Assembly (NCBI GenBank): GCA_000181795.3
Contig: CM012953.1
Location: forward strand, 18,530,475-18,594,474
Direction: 5' to 3'
Source of the DNA: Trichinella spiralis
Taxonomy: Eukaryota > Nematoda > Enoplea > Trichinellida > Trichinellidae
DNA: 64,000 nucleotides
The notes under the pieces were generated by a model that saw only the letters and a program-made list of their open reading frames with translations, had not been told where the DNA came from and searched no databases. Of the stretch, positions 59,301-64,000 are shown piece after piece. Position numbers and translations under genes: made by a program. How positions within the stretch are numbered: the stretch's first letter is position 1; each line of letters opens with the position of its first letter.

Positions 59301-60211
59301 ATCTAAATATTTAGATACTGTAATTTCACCCGTATTTCCGTCAATGGAAAAATATCCATTCGGATCGCCGGAATATATATGATATGCTATTGAACCTTGT
59401 CCATGTGCAACAACTCGTCCAACGGATATGCCAGGCAATGCATCTTCACGAACAGTGAATCGGTAAAATTTCTCTTCAAAGTATGGGCTTGGAAAATTTT
59501 CCGTTAGAACAGTCACTGTAACAGTAGCCATTTGTGGAGATGCAAAATTACCACCGTCCACGGCTTTGATTTTCAGCTGATAGACAGTAGGAAATAATTT
59601 TGCATTTACGTATAATTCACCACTGTGAGGTTCAATTCGAAACGATTCACCATCATTTCCGGAAGAAATTATATAATTCACTTCTCCAAACAAACCGCTA
59701 TCTAAGTCTGTGGCTGATACTACAAGAACCGGTGTGCCGGGTAGAACACTTTGACGGAGGCTGACATTATAAACGAGTGGATAAAACGTTGGATAGTTAT
59801 CGTTAACGTCTTCCACACTAACTCGAATGACTGCTGAACTGGATAAACCTCCTGAGAGAAAAAAAAGTTAAAATTTACTTTTTGATTTAATGTATTTATC
59901 AGAATGTCAAATTACAATGCGTAAAAATTGTTGTACATATATTCCAATACAACAGTGCAAACAATTATGTTCATCATTAATAAATAATGTCAGTAATATT
60001 ATTTTTTAAAATATAGAAAATAAAACTCACCACCATCAAAAGCTGAAACGACAATGTCATGCATTTTACGCTTTTCATAATCTAATTCACCATTTAAGCA
60101 TACATCTCCAGTGAGCGCATCAATTTTGAAAAATGAAGCAGATGCTGATTTTTCATCGATAGAGTATTTTATTTCAGCATTCTTCCCGCAATCTGGATCC
60201 ACTGCGTTCAC
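50360..60211 (-). CDS. Large Fat/Dachsous-type cadherin (N-terminus not found)
   Basis: Some twenty minus-strand exons, the largest at about 58765-59851, 56821-58550 and 51379-52350, encode about 22 successive extracellular cadherin (EC) repeats. These show as calcium-binding linker motifs such as EDVNDNYPTF, EDINDNAPLF, LDVNDNAPIF, KDVNDNAPFF, VDVNDNSPNF and EDVNDNAPVF, with the paired D-x-D, L-D-x-E and A-x-D-x-G motifs inside each repeat. Some repeats have lost the linker (e.g. ELVDIEDGSS, TENFPSPYF). A membrane helix follows near residue 120 of the last exon (AFIVSISAGLIFLCCCAAAI), then a cytoplasmic tail of about 90 residues ending FQVASW, with no recognisable catenin-binding motif. No EGF or laminin-G domains were found, which fits Dachsous or cadherin-23-like proteins better than Fat. 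It acts in cell adhesion or planar polarity. The first exon seen starts inside an EC repeat, so the signal peptide and first repeat are missing. Confidence 0.9.
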
Positions 60212-61204
60212 CTAAAGTATTATTTTACATTTATAAACAATATATTCGTAGATTTATGTTCAAATACGAATTAATTAATAAGGAATAACTATTTTTATTA
60301 AAAATACTATTTTAATCAGACAGACGACTTATCATTTTCAATTATGAGCATCTTTGTAATTTCTATAACTCGCTACTGTAATCACATTAGTTAAAATTTG
60401 AACTGATTTTTTCATTATGTATTTATAGTTGTAAAGCAATATTCTCCTTACACAAAACTTCTTTTGAAAAGAAGCGTGACAACTTCTGACAGCAAATGAA
60501 TGATGAAAAGCTATTCAATGTTTTGTTGGAGTGATCAATAAGATGTAATTGAAGTTTCTTCTTATAATAAAATATGAAAAAATAGTGAATAACAAAAAAT
60601 TGAAATTTTTTTAATGGGATTTTTTATAATAAAAAATTTTTAATTACACGATACTTTTTGTAATTAGTTTTCAGTATTTAGTATTTTACTTAATTTTGCA
60701 AAAATTGCAGTAGACATGCTCAATTTGAAGGTTCAATCTTTGCATATGCATATGGAGTACACGACAAAAGATCCGTTCAAAAGTAATCAAAGTGCGCGAT
60801 GAAGTAATTAATTAAATTCATTTGGCTAATTTCATTGCTGCAGTTTGTTGAATAAATGAAAATGGTGCTAAGGTCTGTTTATAAAGTTTAAAAGAGTAAT
60901 AATAAAAAAACAACACAAACACAAAGCAGTGCAATTTTTGTTTCACTGTATATAATTGCTGAGAATAGTAATTGCCAGCTCGACCATGTGGATCAATAAT
61001 TTTCCCAACAGACAACTGTTACATCATTGCACAAGGTAAGCTTGTTTGAAAAGCCGAGTTGACGGCGTCAAGTGCCGTTGCCGAGCAACGAGAAAACCTA
61101 TAAGCGATTCTGTTGAAAAGAAGAAGAAGAAGAAGAAGAAGAAAGCCAAGAAGTTGGTCATACTGAAAACGGAATGCAAATCTAAATGGAATAGTGAAAA
61201 AGCA
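60212..61204. other. Region upstream of cadherin and OSCP1
   Basis: About 1 kb of AT-rich sequence between the first visible cadherin exon and OSCP1. Neither the missing cadherin N-terminus nor a signal peptide could be found here. On the plus strand, CACAAG|GTAAGC at 61031-61040 is a strong splice-donor sequence and might end a 5' UTR exon of OSCP1. Confidence 0.4.
61118..61143 (+). repeat. GAA/AAG microsatellite
   Basis: About eight tandem AAG units just upstream of the OSCP1 start codon, in frame with it, where they would be read as polylysine if translated. Confidence 0.85.
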
Positions 61205-62993
61205 ATGTCTCTGAAAGCTCTACCAATTCTAATTTTTAACATGGGTGGAGAGATGTGTTACATTTTGGAACAGCGATTGAAAGCGCAAAAAGTAAAAAAG
61301 GAAAGAGCCCATCGAGTGATGAATGAAATTGTGGCAGCAATTTTTTGCAGTCGATTTTTAGAGCAACTTTTCGAACCACAGGAACTTCCAAGTCAACCGT
61401 CGATGCGCTTGTTGTTCGAAAAATTAGCCCATTCCAGCATCATGAGGCTCGGAGGCAACAGTCTTGACAAACTTTACGATCTAATGACAATGATGTTCAA
61501 ATATCAAGTGCAAAGCTGTGCAAGTCCTAGACATCTGCTTGTGATAACCATGAATCACTTGGATGGAATTCGTCAGGTTGTTTACGATTCACCATCAATA
61601 AACGGTCAAATTGACCACGCCTACTGCCTTCTCAGTGCAAATTATTTCAGCATGAATTTGACACAGCTGTATTATATACGACAAAATTTACTCAACTTTT
61701 TCCAAGGAAGTCGAGTTCGTGTGTGTCTGCTTTTGCAAGAAAAATTACAACGTGAAGATGGACGTTTTACTGTGCCATTGAAAGGTGAACTGCCTTGTGG
61801 TTTCAAAAAACCTGGAACAATCCGCCTTTACAATCACATTGGCCAACTAATTCGTCAAGACAGCTTTGATCCTGGCTCAATTTACACGGAAAATGTCAGT
61901 GAAGAAATTTTAGAAAAATCCGCTAAAAATGCATCTCGTGGAAGTGATCTTGGACAAAATATTTTCGACGAAATGGGCACTAGACCAGCTACGCATTTGT
62001 TTTCTTTTAGAAAAATGAGTCGACGAGAATGTATGGCTAAAGAAGACTTGCAACTGCTTCAACATCTGGTCTCCGCAGGTATATACATTCTTTATTTATT
62101 TTTCTTGCTATATTTCATATATATGAAAAATATTTCATGTTTTAATTTATATTGATTTAAATTGATTGAATTTTATTCATTTACTAATATGCAATTATCA
62201 GCCTCTTCTCAATCTCAAATGTTGTGTGGTATCAATATCAATTGTTATTGTCGATTAATTTCGTACAAGTATGACAAGTTTTAAATTGAAAAAATCAGTA
62301 ATAATTTCAATCTTTATTAAAAATACAAACAAAAAAAAATTTGAATCTAAATGTTAAAATTGAATTATACAATATTATAAATGAAATATTCTTTTGTTTG
62401 AATGTCTGAAAAATTAAAATTGAATTATAAATATTACATAATTTACTGACATCTCCAAGCAGTGTGCATTATTAATTGTTCTTCGATTGTGTAATAAATA
62501 ATGTATACAATTGCTTCTTGTGTAATTTTATTTGTTTCCTTCGTCAGTTGAAAACCAATTAACAATTGCACTAGAATGCGTGCAGTGTTGGAATAATTGA
62601 ACACTAAATGCTGATCTGTCTAAATCACATGCATCTTACGGCTATTTAACTATTCACAAAGCATCGTTTGTTATAGAAAAAATTACAGAAAGTAAAGGCT
62701 GCTTGAAATTAACTCTTTTCGAAGATGACGAAGAAGAGACAGATGATAAAGAACAAGGTGATGAAAACAAAGAGAAGGAGGAAGGTTGTTCAAAATTGTC
62801 AGATATGGATAGTGTTATTAAAAAAGACGATACTTCCAAATGCAAATCTGTCACCAATCGAATTCGAATAGATGCTACAAGACGCAGTGCAGAAGCTATG
62901 AAACTTTTGCAAAGTCTAGATATTTCGGGCCCAAATGAATCATCCACAACTCACAGTGAAATTTTGCTTAATATGGTAGATGAAATTACATGA
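61205..62993 (+). CDS. OSCP1: OSCP1 (organic solute carrier partner 1 / NOR1 homologue)
   Basis: Two exons, 61205-62078 and 62677-62993, join in phase and give 396 residues (human: about 380-390). Family role: human OSCP1 was described as modulating organic solute transport and is linked to cilia/basal bodies; the molecular function is unclear. The match is colinear with human: MSLKALPILIFNMGGEMCYI, LKAQKVKKERAHRVMNEIVA, LEQLFEPQELPSQPSMRLLF, LYDLMTMMFKYQVQ, VITMNHLDGIRQVVYDSP, LTQLYYIRQNLLNFFQGSRV, GRFTVPLKGELPCG and RLYNHIGQLIRQD, then an acidic segment FEDDEEETDD and a C-terminal EAMKLLQSLDISG. The start at 61205 matches the human N-terminus exactly; an in-frame upstream extension from 61046, rich in lysine, is unlikely to be used. 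Confidence 0.95.
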
Positions 62994-64000
62994 TTGCAAT
63001 CTGATTATGCAATATTGTATTCTTTTTGCAGTCACTGAGTGTTCTTGTCAATAAATTACTGAAATTTCATATGAAGGTATATTATTTAAAAAAATTCTTG
63101 TAATTTTCATATTTTAATCGTGTTGTTATAGCAACACATTTTTATGGTCGATTTTTATCTCTTTTTTACATTTAATTTTATAAGTATTTACTGAAAATTT
63201 CCATTTATTTAATTTACAAATTACAAAAGTAATTCAGTTAAGTGCTGTTTCAGTAACTGGTTTATTCGTTCGAAAAAAATATGGGGAAAAGGCAATAAAT
63301 TGGTTTAAATTATTGGACTGTGCAATTTTGACGCGACATCAGCATCGAGCAGCTAGCTAGCTGTTGAACACATGTTCCCTGACCTACTAGTGCTCATAAA
63401 GAGGACAGTGGTTTATTGCAGAAAAAAAATTACAAGGGGTCATTTCGCTGAAGATAAGGGTAAAGCGAATTATTTTATTTCCCTCATCGAAAAATTAGTC
63501 GATACAAAATCCAGCGGGATTAGCCTCTTTTTGATGAGAGTTTTATTGTAGCTGTTCACAATAGCATGACCTCGACGTTGAAGAAAAAGCATAGTGATGG
63601 TGGTTACAGGCCAAGAGAAGGATCAATTGAAAATATTTTACACTGGCTTCACTTCATATAAAACTGCCACTCAGTGTGTAAAAACTGTTTATTTTACTTT
63701 CAGCTGTAACCAGTATACGGTTTTCAAAACTTTTCTTAATATAAGAGTTCCTTTGAAGGTCATGTCCTTTCAAAATTACCTATGAACTTGATATTTCGAC
63801 GTTTCAATTTGAAAAAAAGCATATTATGAAATTAAACAGGCAGTTATGATAATTTCATATCACAATTGTACATATTATCAAAAGTTAGCATCATGAAAGA
63901 AGAACGAGTTAATAACAGTACACATTCACACGCTAGTAGTCGGTGACTTTAGCAAAAGCCATTGACATTTCAGGAAATTATGGTTACGATAAAAATGTGC
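62994..64000. other. Downstream intergenic region
   Basis: AT-rich. It should include the OSCP1 3' UTR. A 63-codon plus-strand frame at 63594-63785 has no recognisable domain. No transposon ends were recognised. Confidence 0.4.

Noticed and set aside
60818-61015. Minus-strand frame (VGKIIDPHGRAGNYYS) as the missing first cadherin exon
   Set aside because: It has an acceptor-like start, but it does not join sensibly to the next EC repeat and shows no calcium-binding motif or signal peptide.
1-64000. tRNA, rRNA, CRISPR array, operon or bacterial signals
   Set aside because: No cloverleaf, rRNA-like or regularly spaced repeat sequence was seen; the window is plainly eukaryotic with spliced genes.

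Overview
The window is eukaryotic: AT-rich, with GT-AG introns of about 50 bp to over 2 kb and no operons. The mix of genes (intron-rich trypsin-like proteases with short signal exons, HYOU1, a giant Fat/Dachsous-type cadherin, OSCP1, IDO) together with piggyBac, hAT, Tigger and Gypsy remnants suggests a clade I (dorylaimid) nematode such as a Trichinella relative. That placement is inferred from protein style; no marker gene proves it.

Layout. 1-5.5 kb: one Tigger/pogo DNA transposon carrying two nested insertions, a Gypsy-like gag/protease fossil and a small hAT element with a perfect 8-bp target duplication. 7.2-15.7 kb: a compact block of host genes: NAA80 (actin N-terminal acetyltransferase), indoleamine 2,3-dioxygenase, a bHLH-leucine-zipper factor of MiT/TFE type (minus strand), and a homocysteine S-methyltransferase. 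15.9-31.9 kb: three paralogous trypsin-like proteases, all on the minus strand with identical five-exon structure and splice phases. They are spread apart by transposons: a hAT element in intron 1 of the first, a piggyBac element in intron 1 of the second, and a 4.6-kb wreck between the second and third made of a second piggyBac family, an LTR-like stretch, a 60-bp inverted repeat, an assembly gap and an N-speckled tract. 33.9-36.1 kb: a GC-rich 5'-truncated Gypsy pol fossil ending in a polypurine tract and one LTR. 36.7-43.9 kb: a small unrecognised BAR-like helical protein, a USF-type bHLH-LZ factor, and a long coiled-coil protein that may be a divergent NDC80. 44.6-49.8 kb: HYOU1, an ER Hsp70-family chaperone. 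50.4-60.2 kb: a cadherin with about 22 EC repeats and a short cytoplasmic tail (minus strand). 61.2-63.0 kb: OSCP1.

The genes are mostly unrelated housekeeping and regulatory genes; only the protease trio forms a functional family cluster. The most interesting signals are (i) the joint loss in all three proteases of two disulfides, including the one bordering the S1 pocket, and of the usual S1 base residue; (ii) a bHLH factor whose DNA-reading Glu is Gln; (iii) perfect palindromes repeated next to the ends of two different piggyBac-like families; (iv) an IDO in a likely nematode with shifted spacing around the heme-ligand histidine; and (v) an almost perfect inverted repeat stopping exactly at the assembly gap. 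I found no convincing wholly new multi-gene system. Exon borders were worked out by hand from splice signals and reading phase; where all phases close I say so.
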